Assembly (NCBI GenBank): GCA_963669155.1
Contig: OZ022577.1
Coordinates: 8,568,183 to 8,632,182, forward strand
Direction of reading: 5' to 3'
DNA: 64,000 bases
Source: Arbacia lixula
Lineage: Eukaryota > Echinodermata > Echinoidea > Arbacioida > Arbaciidae
The notes beneath the pieces are model-generated. The model did no database searches. It had not been told where the DNA came from and saw nothing but the letters and a program-made list of their open reading frames with translations. The number at the start of each line of letters is the position of its first letter. Position 1 is the stretch's first letter. This document shows positions 1 to 10,781 of this stretch, in pieces. Position numbers and translations under genes: made by a program.

Positions 1-2340
1 TTTACTGGCGTCTGGTATTGTGCGTATACAATGCAAGCACCCCCACGGCGTGTGTGCTAGGAAATCGTGGATATACACAAATATTATCTCGCAGAATTTT
101 ACTGAAGGATAATGTAAACTGATATGATTCATCTATACTGGCTGAATGAGAGGGGCAATTATTCATGAATCTGTGTGGATTAGAACCTGTTTCTGCATGA
201 GGAAAGAAAGAACTCATCGAATGGAACCCGATCACTGCTACATGTATGATGTTTACTTGACATGCGGACCTACCTCTGTTTTCAGCGATGCTCGTGAGTA
301 ACCCTACTTTACTATAGAAAACAATAAGTATCAGTAATATATTTATTTTGTGGATGGGTGCTGTAAGTGTAGGAATTACTCACAGTTTCTCTTCCTTACA
401 CCCACTTATCTACGTTTATCTGGCATTCTCACTCCGTCTGTCTTTCTGTCTCTCCCTTTCCCTCTCTCTCCTAGCTATTCCCATTTTCTGACAAGGCCTA
501 CTTACAATGTATCATACATGTGCATGTACTTTTCTGGAGAACCGAACTTAAAAGATCTGTAGTCACCTGAAGATTAAACGCAAACGGGATATGTGGCTAC
601 TAGGCAAATTTGACATGTAAATCTATATAAAGTTTATACACTGTAGTAGAAACAATAATACTGGGTGTGTATTTGTGTGGGGTGGTATGACAGTATAGTT
701 GTATCAAATCATACCAATACATTGTACTGTTAAATTTCGTAATTTGGCTTACCTTTTTGTATTATGCCTCTTTATCAAAGTATACTAATGATATACAGAG
801 CATCATATCATATGTGGAACTAGTAAGCAATACGTGATCATAACATGTAATTGCGTCTATACATCCCGTGTAAAACTTCCGAAGAAAAGATATTGAAAAC
901 AGGGCAGTTTATAATTAGGTTTTTAATAAAAGACTGAGCTAGAAGACTACTAGAGGACACTTTTTTAAAGTAATTTCCCCCCGATCGACCAGCATGAATC
1001 TGGGGCAAAACACGCGAACGACATGGGACGTGTTTAACCCCATTATATACACATGTAGCTCTCATTGACAATGGCATGATAACATGAGTTAATGAATATG
1101 TTTTTTTAATGCCTGATAATGTAAGGCCGATCTGTGCGGGAGACTTTATAAATATGTAAAGCCCTACATGGTCAATATACGACAATATCGCTGAACATAC
1201 TATGTTTTGATAGCGTTGCGTTTGTTAATGCAATGTCTTGACAACTGCTTAGAAAACCCTTAATGACCTCAATGCAAACGTGGAAACTACATGGACTTTA
1301 ACCTTTAGATCTATAACATCAGTAATTGCACTCTGGCCAATTCGTAGCCAGCTTGTTCGATTGAAGTAGATTTTTTTTTTTTTTTATCTCGTATTACATC
1401 GCGTTGGATGCCAGATGGTTTTATTCATGTTTCTTCAAGGACAAAACTCCACATAGGGTTGATTAAATTCAAGACAAAAATTCAGAGAAGCATAAACAAT
1501 AACTGTGGTTTGAGCGCAATAAGAGAAGAGGTTCTGACTTTTAGAAGGCTCTGTCTCCGAGATGGTACTTTATCTATACTGTCTTTGAGTGTTTCATCTA
1601 TAATGGACATAGAGCTACATGTATATAGTAATCCATATAATGAAGAGAATACTCACAAACAACATTATATAGATACGTGTTTAGCCTTAATCACTTTATT
1701 TTCAAGCACTTTTAAAGTACGTCAAAAAGAAGATGACATTCAGTATATCCCGGCTGAAACACTGTATTTGTGAGATATATTTCAACCCCTTTGTTTCATA
1801 ATCCAATCAGATCAGACTGAAACACTTATTCTTGCGAAGTTATTCAGTAATTTTTCATCAGCCGTCATTCGCACACATCTACGCCTGTGTATGTTTCTTC
1901 TTCTCGCAATCAATGTTATTCACCTTCTAGGGATAGATTTTCCGAGATTTCTCTCTAGAGATTCATGGTTTTACAGACGCATTGCAGACACAGATAGTAT
2001 AACAGCTTCTTGTATTAAGGTAAGAAGCCCAAAGAGTTTCGTTTGAGGGCAACACAAGAAACAACGCCTTCTCCCCTGAGGTGTTTTTCATCCTAAAAAG
2101 TGTTTTATCTTAAGTAAAATACGACCTCTTTCTATTCCCCAAAACACTTCAGGTGCATTCGGTATTTTTTTTTATTCTACTCGCGAACGTCTATAATATC
2201 TGTTTTACTAACAGTACACTTCGAAACGGTTGCTGTCACTGCGCCATTTATCATTTCTTTCATAAATCATTCCATTGAGTACAAATTACAAATTGATCAA
2301 GTCCGTTTTGAATTAATATTGATTCATATTTTGTTCACAG
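1..2340. other. Upstream flank, no gene recognised
   Basis: I see no conserved coding sequence in this stretch. The longest open frames (838-1185 minus, 1408-1773 plus) have no recognisable motifs and look like chance frames in AT-rich DNA. The stretch ends in a good splice acceptor (TTTTGTTCACAG at 2329-2340), so at least one 5' exon and the promoter of the coiled-coil gene should lie somewhere upstream, here or outside the window. I could not place that exon. Confidence 0.5.
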
Positions 2341-2377
2341 GCGGAGAACGGTGCAGTCTAAATAACGCTTCATCGTG

Positions 2378-2422
2378 ATGAGCATTTCGACGAAGTCGAC
2401 GCTATTACGTTGTGAGTTGTAG
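2378..2422 (+). promoter_or_regulatory. Upstream open reading frame in the 5' UTR
   Basis: After the splice acceptor at 2340, an ATG at 2378 opens a 14-codon frame that stops at 2420-2422. The main start is at 2439, 16 bases further on. If transcribed as drawn, this short frame could reduce translation of the coiled-coil protein. Its codons show no sign of conservation that I can judge. Confidence 0.4.
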
Positions 2423-2438
2423 TGACATCAAATCGAGA

Positions 2439-4749
2439 ATGGGTGAGCCGGTGGGACTCGAGGTCGAAAAAGATGGCGATGTCGGAGATATCAGTGGTGG
2501 AAAGCTCGAACATGCGATGGAGCAAGAGGGAGCCGACGATATCAGATCACATGATTCAAGTCGTGACAGAGGAGATCATCGACATCGGAAGAAGAAGCGA
2601 CATCGTCATCGAAGCCGAGGGAGTGTTGAATCAGGCCAAGCAGCAGGAATTGGCCACGATGGCGACAAAGAGACGGGCGGGGAGAGCAGCGGGGAAAACG
2701 ACAACATCGTGGTAGAGTCGTCGACGAGGAAGAGGCGGTCGAAGAGCTCTTCGCGCCACCATAAGCATTCGAGTCACGGCGTGGTCTCCGGCGAGGATTC
2801 GGGGCTGAGTTTAGGGAACTCGTTGAACGATTCGACACCCCTTGATCCGCCATCACGCCTGGCGCCCGAGAACGATGACCAGGCATCGACAGACGGACAC
2901 AACGCGGACTCAGAACAATCGCGACCACATCCTTCTGATACCGCAGACAGCGGCCATATAGAACACGAAGACAGTGTGCATGGAGGTCGGGAAGACGTGG
3001 GTAAACAAACAACACCACCGTCATCGCAAAACACTGACCACACAAAGACTGATATCCGTCCAGTGAAGGAGCTTCCAGACACGCAGCCACCGATGTCGAC
3101 AGAGATCAAGCCAGACGACGTCGACGACAACAAGAAGACTGGTCGCACGCACCGGAGATTGGAGAGGCAGAAGACGCAATACCGCCTCGAGAAAGAGGCG
3201 CTGAAGCAGCGCCTCGACGACACCAAGGCTAAGTTTGAAGCAGAGGTGAGATATATAACAAGACACTCTATAGAATCAATTTTATTTGGCACCATAATTC
3301 AACTTTATGATAAAAATTATACCATGAACAAAACAGACAAATGAAAGAGAAAATAAAACAGTAAACACATTTATTTTGGTAGGAATTTAAGAGATAGTTC
3401 AACCTATAACTCGAGTTTTTTTATTTTATTTTTTTACAAAAACGGAGAAACCTGAAAAAACGTCAATGTCGAGAGTGTCAGTCAAGTTGGCCCAAAAAAG
3501 GAGGAAGCTGTAAAGCTTCAGTCAGCGGCTAAGGTGACATGATTGCGCAAGGGGCATTGCGTGTTGTAGGCAAAATCCTTTTTTTTTACATTTTTTTTTA
3601 TATAGTTTTCATGAAAATACACATGAAGCTGTAATCTAAGTTTAATAAGGTACATATGAATGTTAGTACAATTCAACATGTAATAATTATTTTCTGTCAA
3701 GAACTTTCCATAAGAACAATACAATAGATCAAAAGAAAATAGTACAAGTGAAAAGAAGAAGAAAATGAAACCACATGAGAATGGATATTTCCAAATAAAG
3801 AGACGTTTATCATTTCATGTTACGCTTTGGAAAGAAAAAACACATTTTCTGCATAATAAAGGAAGAAGAAAGAACCAGTTATCAGGTGAAGTACAATGTA
3901 ACTTGGAATTAAAGATGTGCGGAATATGGTATATTTCATCACTTGTTTCCTATGTGATCCTAAAAAAATCCCACAGATTTCGAAATATGAGGAAGATCTG
4001 ACGGAGCAGCGGCAACAGTACCTGGAACATCTCAGCTCGCTGCGCCTACAGGAACAGTACGAAAGTCTGCGTGGGCGGTTTTCTGACCTGACGGGGCTTG
4101 AGGAGGAGCTCGATAAACGCCTCAAAGACTGCTTGGAACAGCAGAAAGATGTAAGCACAGTATATAAATATGGTAACATAGAATTGAGATACGGAAAATA
4201 ATTTCGATACATATGTAAGAGGACAAGAAGAGTATGTAATATACAATTATCATTTTGAAGGTCAGAGTGCTAGAGGACAAATGTTTAAACGGAACAACAA
4301 GGTCGAGAACGACCACATCTAAACACAATTGGAGATTCTAGATGTAGATCTATAAGAAATAGTTTTGTTTCACTGCTCTCTCTCTCTCTCTCTCTCTCTC
4401 TAACTCTGTCTGTCTCTCTTTCTTTCTGTATGTCTCTCTGTCTCTCTATCTGTCTCTCCTGTTTCTCTGTCTCTCGGTCTGTCATGTCTCTCTCTCTGTC
4501 CCTAAGTATTGGAAAGGACGATCACATCTCATTTTTTGTAACCAATCTCACCTCCTTTATTCCACAGGTGGAGGAGATGGAGAGGTTTCTCAACACACGG
4601 GAGGAATTATGCCGAAGCAAAGAGAGGGATATTATCAAGCTGGATGACGTGAGTATAAGCAATGGGCCACTCTATCTGTCACAACTACGCACTACAAGAA
4701 TAGGGAATATAACGGAAAATTTAAGTGCGAGATAGATAGATAGATAGAT

Positions 4750-4804
<55 letters not shown>

Positions 4805-4807
4805 AGG

Positions 4808-4874
<67 letters not shown>

Positions 4875-5812
4875 GGGGGGGGGGGCGAGATGCCACAATT
4901 ACAACATTTCAACAAACATATCACCAAAACACACACATAAAGAAACAACAGACGGACATGCGGACACATACAAACATATGTCAGAGAGGATGAAAACGTT
5001 TTACAAAAAAAAGAAGAAAAAAGTGAGTTTAGGTTTGTTCAATATTGATACCAGAAAGTGATGATAGCTATGCAGGATATATAACATTGGTTACTGTATT
5101 AACACCAGGAACCCGTTTGCTCCCTCTCTCCCACCCTCTCCTACAGGAGCTGGATGCATGGCGTGGTGAGCTGGATATTAAGAAGAGGCAACTTGGTTCA
5201 GAAGACGCTTCAAGGAGGTAAAGGGCACTTCATCTTCTCCTTCTCATCTTTTTTACTTTTTTGAACTGAACATGTTGTGTCCCTTGGGCTAATCATTACA
5301 CATCTCATACATCCATCTATCTTTACATCCTTGTCCTCCAATAATTTAAACCATAAAAAAAACTATGGAAGCAATCATTTTAGTTGGCAGGTTTGTAATA
5401 TTTTTCTCCCCAATCATTGGAAATAATCACTGAATATCAATTTAGATTCCTTTAATACAGAAAGGATCAATGGTACAAATCAAGTTTTTTGTTATCGTCA
5501 CATACTTGTTGGCATGGAAACCCATCCAAGGACTGGTTACCCTGAACTTACTCCATGAAACTGATGAACCACATTCTTTTATCACTACAGGTACCCCCCT
5601 TTTTTCATCAAATGCATATCCCAGACTTTAAATATATGCTGTATTCATTAAATGAGAAATGAACTCATTTTCAACCTGTTGGGGTATACATGTATATTGT
5701 GAGTTTTACTAGTTTGCTACTCTTTCATGAAGTAGATTGGGGAAAGAGAATATTTTCAATACATTGTGATACATGTTTTGGAAACATTTCACTCGATTTT
5801 GCTTTGTTTCTT

Positions 5813-5855
<43 letters not shown>

Positions 5856-5863
5856 CGTCTCTC

Positions 5864-5903
<40 letters not shown>

Positions 5904-6987
5904 ACCCACCCACCCATTCTTCTCTCTAGAATGCAATCCACAATGAACACAAGCTTCTCCAAGCCCACCACGGATGAAGAGGACTACATCTTAAAGAAGA
6001 ACCTCCAGAAGTGCCAGGCTGATCTTGCTCGGAGTGAAGCACAAAACACCTCACTGCACAAAGAAATGGACGCAATCAAGAAACAGGTAGATACAAACCT
6101 AAACTCCAGCAGCCCACCCAAAACTAAAGGGTGAAATGTTTGCTGGTCTAAAATTATATGATCCGAAGCAAAGAGTTACTGCCTTACAATCTTACTGCGG
6201 ATGCAAAAACACAGGATTTAAATCTCAGTATCGGTTAACAAGTATGGCCAGCCCATGTACCCTTGTTTGCTCCCTTACCCAGGATCCATCTTTGGGTTAT
6301 TACCGGTATGTCATGTTCAGTATACTTCGCTCCATGTTATGTTGTGTGGCTGCTAATTTTCTCTTCATTTTAGTTATCAACGTCCATGTTGTTGATGCAT
6401 ATTTTACACAAAATTGAAGCTAGAATGATTAATTGAAGTATTCCTCTATCCCTCTCCCTGGTTAATCCCAGCTGGTCTCCAGTCAGCTTCAAACCAAGAC
6501 TCAGGAGCAGAAGATCAAGCAACTTGAGAGTCAGCTGGTCCTGTCCCTCAGCCAGCTGGGTAACCCCAAGTCCTCCCTGCCTCCCATCAACGGCCATCGC
6601 CCTAGCAACGCATCCTCCTCGGTGGAGGAGATCCGCCGGCTGGAGATGGAGCGGCGGCGGGAGGTATCTCTCCAGAGACTCCAAGGAGGCAAAGACCAGC
6701 TGAGCCTCAACCAGGAAGCAGCTCTGAGACGGAAACTGGCAGGGAAAGACGGCGGGACCGCATCTACATGCAGACACTCCACCACTGCGTCCAGTCGCCT
6801 GGACGTGAGGGGTGTGGGGAAGAGGAAGTTCTCTGGGAGTGCGGGGAGCTCGTGTTCGGGGGAAGGCGGCGGGACTCCCGGGGTGAGCGACCAGAAGTCT
6901 CCAGCTCCTTCAGACGTTGGTACGAGCTCAGTGAAGTCTACTGACTCACAGAAAACTGAAAAGAGCTCTGTTTGCACTATCATGTAG
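2439..6987 (+). CDS. Coiled-coil protein with C-terminal CaaX box, six coding exons
   Basis: Coding exons are 2439-3245, 3977-4150, 4568-4648, 5147-5217, 5930-6087 (last coding base 6086) and 6472-6987. All introns are GT-AG and the phases close (1,806 nt, 601 residues plus stop). The start at 2439 has A at -3 and G at +4. Residues 1-230 are polar and probably disordered, with a basic run HRHRKKKRHRHRSR near 47-60 and a second Arg/Ser/His-rich run near 95-115. Residues about 233-460 and 475-505 are rich in E, K, Q, L and R with heptad-like spacing, which predicts long coiled coils. The tail is Ser/Gly-rich and ends CTIM, a CaaX box whose terminal Met favours farnesyltransferase, so membrane or protein anchoring by prenylation is inferred. 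I do not recognise the family. It converges on KNTC1. The Spindly motif is not visible, so orthology to Spindly is not supported. Exons and phase are solid; the function is unknown. Confidence 0.8.
4728..4886 (+). repeat. GATA/GA microsatellite with G run
   Basis: This is a (GATA)n start, a long (GA)n array and a run of about 15 G. It lies in the intron between the exons at 4568-4648 and 5147-5217. The Ser/Leu-only frames on the opposite strand are artefacts of this array. Confidence 0.9.
5813..5929 (+). repeat. CT microsatellite serving as a polypyrimidine tract
   Basis: A (CT)n/(TCTG)n array runs up to the acceptor AG at 5928-5929 that precedes coding exon 5 of the coiled-coil gene. The array therefore forms most of the polypyrimidine tract of that intron. 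Similar CT arrays lie at about 4375-4500, before the exon at 4568. Confidence 0.8.
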
Positions 6988-9134
6988 AACTACTCATAAT
7001 AAACATGTCCAGACGTGGGAGTTTGGAAATTGTTTAGAGGTGCAAACTTAAAGCTTGCTAGACATTTTCCTCAAAATGTAGTTGTCCAGACATATCGTGA
7101 AGTGGGAATTGTTCTTACCAACTCTCTTCTGAGAATGATCTGTGTGTAGAATGTACTGCACTTAACATGTGGAAAAGTGCATGCGTCAGAGCATCCCTCT
7201 AATCTTTTGTGTCAGTAAGAAGTCTCCCGCCATAGAATTAGCCAGGAACGTTTCCTTTGTCTGAACACCCTTTGATCATCCCACAAAAGATATTTCTTTT
7301 GCTGGTATTCTAGAGAACTCTTGGACATAACTCTCAAGTCTCAACAAGGCATGGTAAACAAACCATAATGAAAGCAATAATATTTTATGAAATAAAAGTT
7401 GATTTACATTCAGGTGTATACGATTTATCTTCTCTGGGCTGACTGTGTTGCCATTTTGACAACAGTTATCATATCTTACAGTTAGATGTAACTTCCAGCT
7501 GAAAAAATAGATCTTGGCTTACACTCAGTCATTAAGATGGCTTGCTCAAACCTTTGAATTAAAAAAAAAAACTTTCCTTTTCAGTATTTGAAGCTTTATT
7601 TCTCTAATTTCACTGAATTTACTAATACATGTAGCAACTTTACAATCATCTAGTGAAAAGTGCACCATGCACTGACATGGACCTGTGCATAGCCCAATAT
7701 TCCAGATGGTTCATGCAATTGTTATGCAGCTGCTATAGTATTTAGAAGTCTCAGTAACCATGGAAAAAGTTGTGAATAGTCATGTGTGCTTGATGAGCAA
7801 TATTTAGACAACAACATGGCGATCATGTTGATTACAGATGGTGCTGGAATGAAATTTTACATGAACTGATTGAAAAGAAATAGCTCGAATAATTGTACTG
7901 TTCTATGGTGCACCAGATTGTAAAGGTCACCCAGGATTGATGTTGCTTTAAAGAGATTTTGTTCAAGAACGAATGAACTCCATTTTAGCAGTAATGTAAT
8001 ATTGGTGTGTAATTCATTATTTCCAAAATGTAAACAAGCACAAAATATGCAAGTTAGGAAACCATTCTTATAAGTTTGAATTGTGAAAATGAAAAGCTCG
8101 CGTTTAGAGCATTCCTTTTGGAAATGATCACATCGTTAGCAGATATGTGTGTCTAATGTTAGTCTCATTAATTACATCTCAAAATGTCACTGAAATCAAG
8201 TAGAGCGGAAAATGCATGGATTTCTTTTCAATCGCCTTTATTTTTCAAAGCCTCCTTACCAGGTTCATGATCTTCTTGTTACATGTTCCTCCTTAGAAGC
8301 ATGAAGAAGACAAAGAGATTAAGACAGGCACAATGGGCTTACCACATAAATAATCTACAAACAAAAATATAATCACATGTATGAGTTTTTACATACAGTT
8401 TACAAAATGTTATGCATGTAACTGACACGATATGAAGTGGGTTTTTCTTTACCATGTGTTTTGACACTTCTGTGGCAAAAAAAAAACAATCTCACAAATT
8501 GAGCAAGAAAAAGTTTTTGTGGCATTTGTATATATGAATTAATCAAGTTTTCAGTGCCTTATCAATAGCAAATTTTGTATTTTACATAAAAATTTGTGAC
8601 ACAACTTGTTATCTTTATTACGTCTACAAGCTTGGTGCAATATGCTATTCATAACTTTTTAATTCATCATTCTGCTATTATTAAAAATGAAATGATTATA
8701 GTGATTATTAAGCACTTGCGAGAGATGCAGTAAATTATCATCCAATAAAAATGATACGCATATATGTTGCTTGTAAATATTGTTTATTATCTATATATAA
8801 TGTTTTTTACTATACATTTACACAAATAAAATTAAAGTAAATATGCAGAATATCACAATATTTGTATTGTTACATTTCTTTGTATGCTTCAGCCCCGCCC
8901 CCTTCCTCTGAGCATTAAATCAAAATTATTTGCTGTTTCTTCGGGCAGTTTATTAATAATAGGTGAACACATTGTTTAACATTTAAAACAGGTACGTGAT
9001 TTAAACTGATCATGAAATATCAGAAGTGGAAAAATTTGTGTAGAAAGAAAAGTTTAAAATGTGGCCCTACAAGAACCCGCCAGGAGAAGCCAAGTGTGCT
9101 TAGCCTTAGGGGTAGCCATGGGCAGCCAAGAGCA
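6988..9134. other. 3' flank of the coiled-coil gene and convergent intergenic space
   Basis: A canonical polyadenylation signal AATAAA lies at 7391-7396, about 400 bases after the stop at 6987, and is the likely end of the plus-strand transcript. The rest is AT-rich with no open frame worth reporting. On the minus strand TTTATT (reverse AATAAA) at 8949-8954 is a possible KNTC1 polyadenylation signal about 1 kb past its stop, but this is a weak call. Confidence 0.45.
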
Positions 9135-9283
9135 GGGCCCGTTGCATAAAATTGACCATTAATGGTCACTCTGCCAACTACCATGGTAACAGAGCTTGAC
9201 AGCCAATTAAATTCAAGGTGTCCATAGAAATTGCCATTGGTAGCAAAGTTACCATCGATGGTAAGCTTTATGCAACAGGGCCC
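9135..9283. mobile_element. GGGCCC-type foldback element, copy 1
   Basis: The two ends are inverted copies: GGGCCCGTTGCATAAA on the left and TTTATGCAACAGGGCCC on the right, with further paired segments (ACCATTAATGGTCA, ACCATCGATGGTAA) inside. A second copy lies at 13391-13548 with the same ends. About 150 bp, no coding capacity: a miniature inverted-repeat element of unassigned superfamily. Confidence 0.75.
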
Positions 9284-9649
9284 AGGAGGCCCTAACAACA
9301 CATGGTTGACCTCCGTGAAACTGAAAAATGGCTGCTTTGTGAAGTCAATCAGCATTTTAGAACAATTTTGGGTCAAATATTGTGGTGGCGATACCTGGCG
9401 ATTAGCTACAGCCTTATTGATCACAAACTCTTGGCTGCTATTGGCGGCTTCTAGTAGGAGCCAAAAAATTTGATATTGCTTTTAAGATGCTGAGTGCCTC
9501 GTGGCAGAAGGATATCCTGCAACTGAGATATTCTGTCTACCTGTGTAGGCAACTTGCTGCCAAATCAGGTATGTTACTCAGGCATACAAGGCAAAATGAG
9601 ATTAATCTGACTGCCTGGTGAGAAATGCACAGTAAGAAATATACTACGT

Positions 9650-9900
9650 GGGATTTTTGTGTAGTGTACTGGCACAGAAATGTAGCAGTGGGACCAGGAG
9701 AGTCAACTCCTTCTCTGCCAGAGATGATATTGCTTGATAGGTTTATGTGTATAATGGGACAAAAATATAACAATGTCGCATGAAGAGTTAACTCCTTCTG
9801 TGCCAGACAAGATAGAATTGTGTGTATTACTGGACAAAAAATAAAACAATCCCGCTAATAGACTTAACACCTTCTGTGAGAGACAAAATGTTGCTCAGTA
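9650..9900. repeat. Diverged tandem repeat in the KNTC1 3' flank
   Basis: Three imperfect units spaced about 75-85 bp share a core like TTAACTCCTTCTGTGCCAGA followed by a GGACAAAAATA segment (cores near 9702, 9787, 9862). A related single unit lies in a KNTC1 intron at about 17017-17100. Because it starts about 50 bp past the KNTC1 stop, it would lie in the 3' UTR of that gene. Confidence 0.6.
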
Positions 9901-9951
9901 CGATTTGTAATGAGTTAATGGGAATACTTGCTGTGGCACAAAGAGGGCACT

Positions 9952-10265
9952 TCACGTTGACTCCTCTTCAGCCGAGATGGAAAGGGCAATGTCCTCCAGC
10001 CCATGAGAGATCAAGTAGCCCTGCATGATGGGACATGTACAAAAGAAGAAGACATTGACAGCACTTTCTATATTTCTAAGTGATTTCAGTTAGAACATCT
10101 TCACGCAAGTGACCACAGTGAGCACACACAACAAATGAGAGAAATAGGGAGAGAAAGGGAGAGAAAAGGAGAGAAAGGAAGAGAAAGGGAGAGACATGGA
10201 GAGGGAGGGAGAGAGAGAGGGAGGGAGAGTGGCAGTGAGAGAGATGGATAGAGAGAGATAGAGAA

Positions 10266-10312
<47 letters not shown>

Positions 10313-10748
10313 GAGAGAGAGGAGGGAGGGGGGGGGGGTGGGAGGAGAAAGAGAGAGAAAGAAAAATTGAGACTAATGCTCTGATGAGGGGGCATATCAC
10401 AATTACAGTATTTCAATCATTTTACTCTCTACTTTTTTCTAAACTTCAGTACATCACACGCTTAGTATTTCTCAACTATTTTCACATCGCAAAATACTAC
10501 ACACCAGGATTAATCACTTTAGATGGATTGAAGATTACATGTATGGTGTGAAGTGGACCTGACAGGTCAGGGTTCATGTGCATACCTTGAGAAGGTCCAG
10601 TTCAGATCCAGCAGAGTTTGTGGGAGACTTGGGGTAGTAGCTGTGATACACATGCACAATCTTGATGGCATCTGGTATCCTTCATAGAGGGAAGAACAAC
10701 AATTGTGACAGTTTCAGTCTTGTGTGACCAAGAAACTCAAGGTATGCC

Positions 10749-10781
<33 letters not shown>

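Noticed and set aside
1408-1773. 121-codon open frame on the plus strand
   Set aside because: No recognisable motif, biased AT-rich codons, no splice or promoter support; most likely a chance frame.
2542-3295. Long minus-strand frames opposite the first coding exon
   Set aside because: They are shadows of the GC-richer coding exon at 2439-3245 and lack homology.
4672-4969. Ser/Leu-rich frames on the minus strand
   Set aside because: They are translations of the GA/CT microsatellite. The same holds for frames at 10090-10416, 18333-18634 and 44630-45184.
4568-6987. Assignment of the coiled-coil gene to RSRC2, the human KNTC1 neighbour, or to Spindly
   Set aside because: No RSRC2 conserved C-terminal block and no Spindly motif can be seen. 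Coiled-coil composition alone is not enough.
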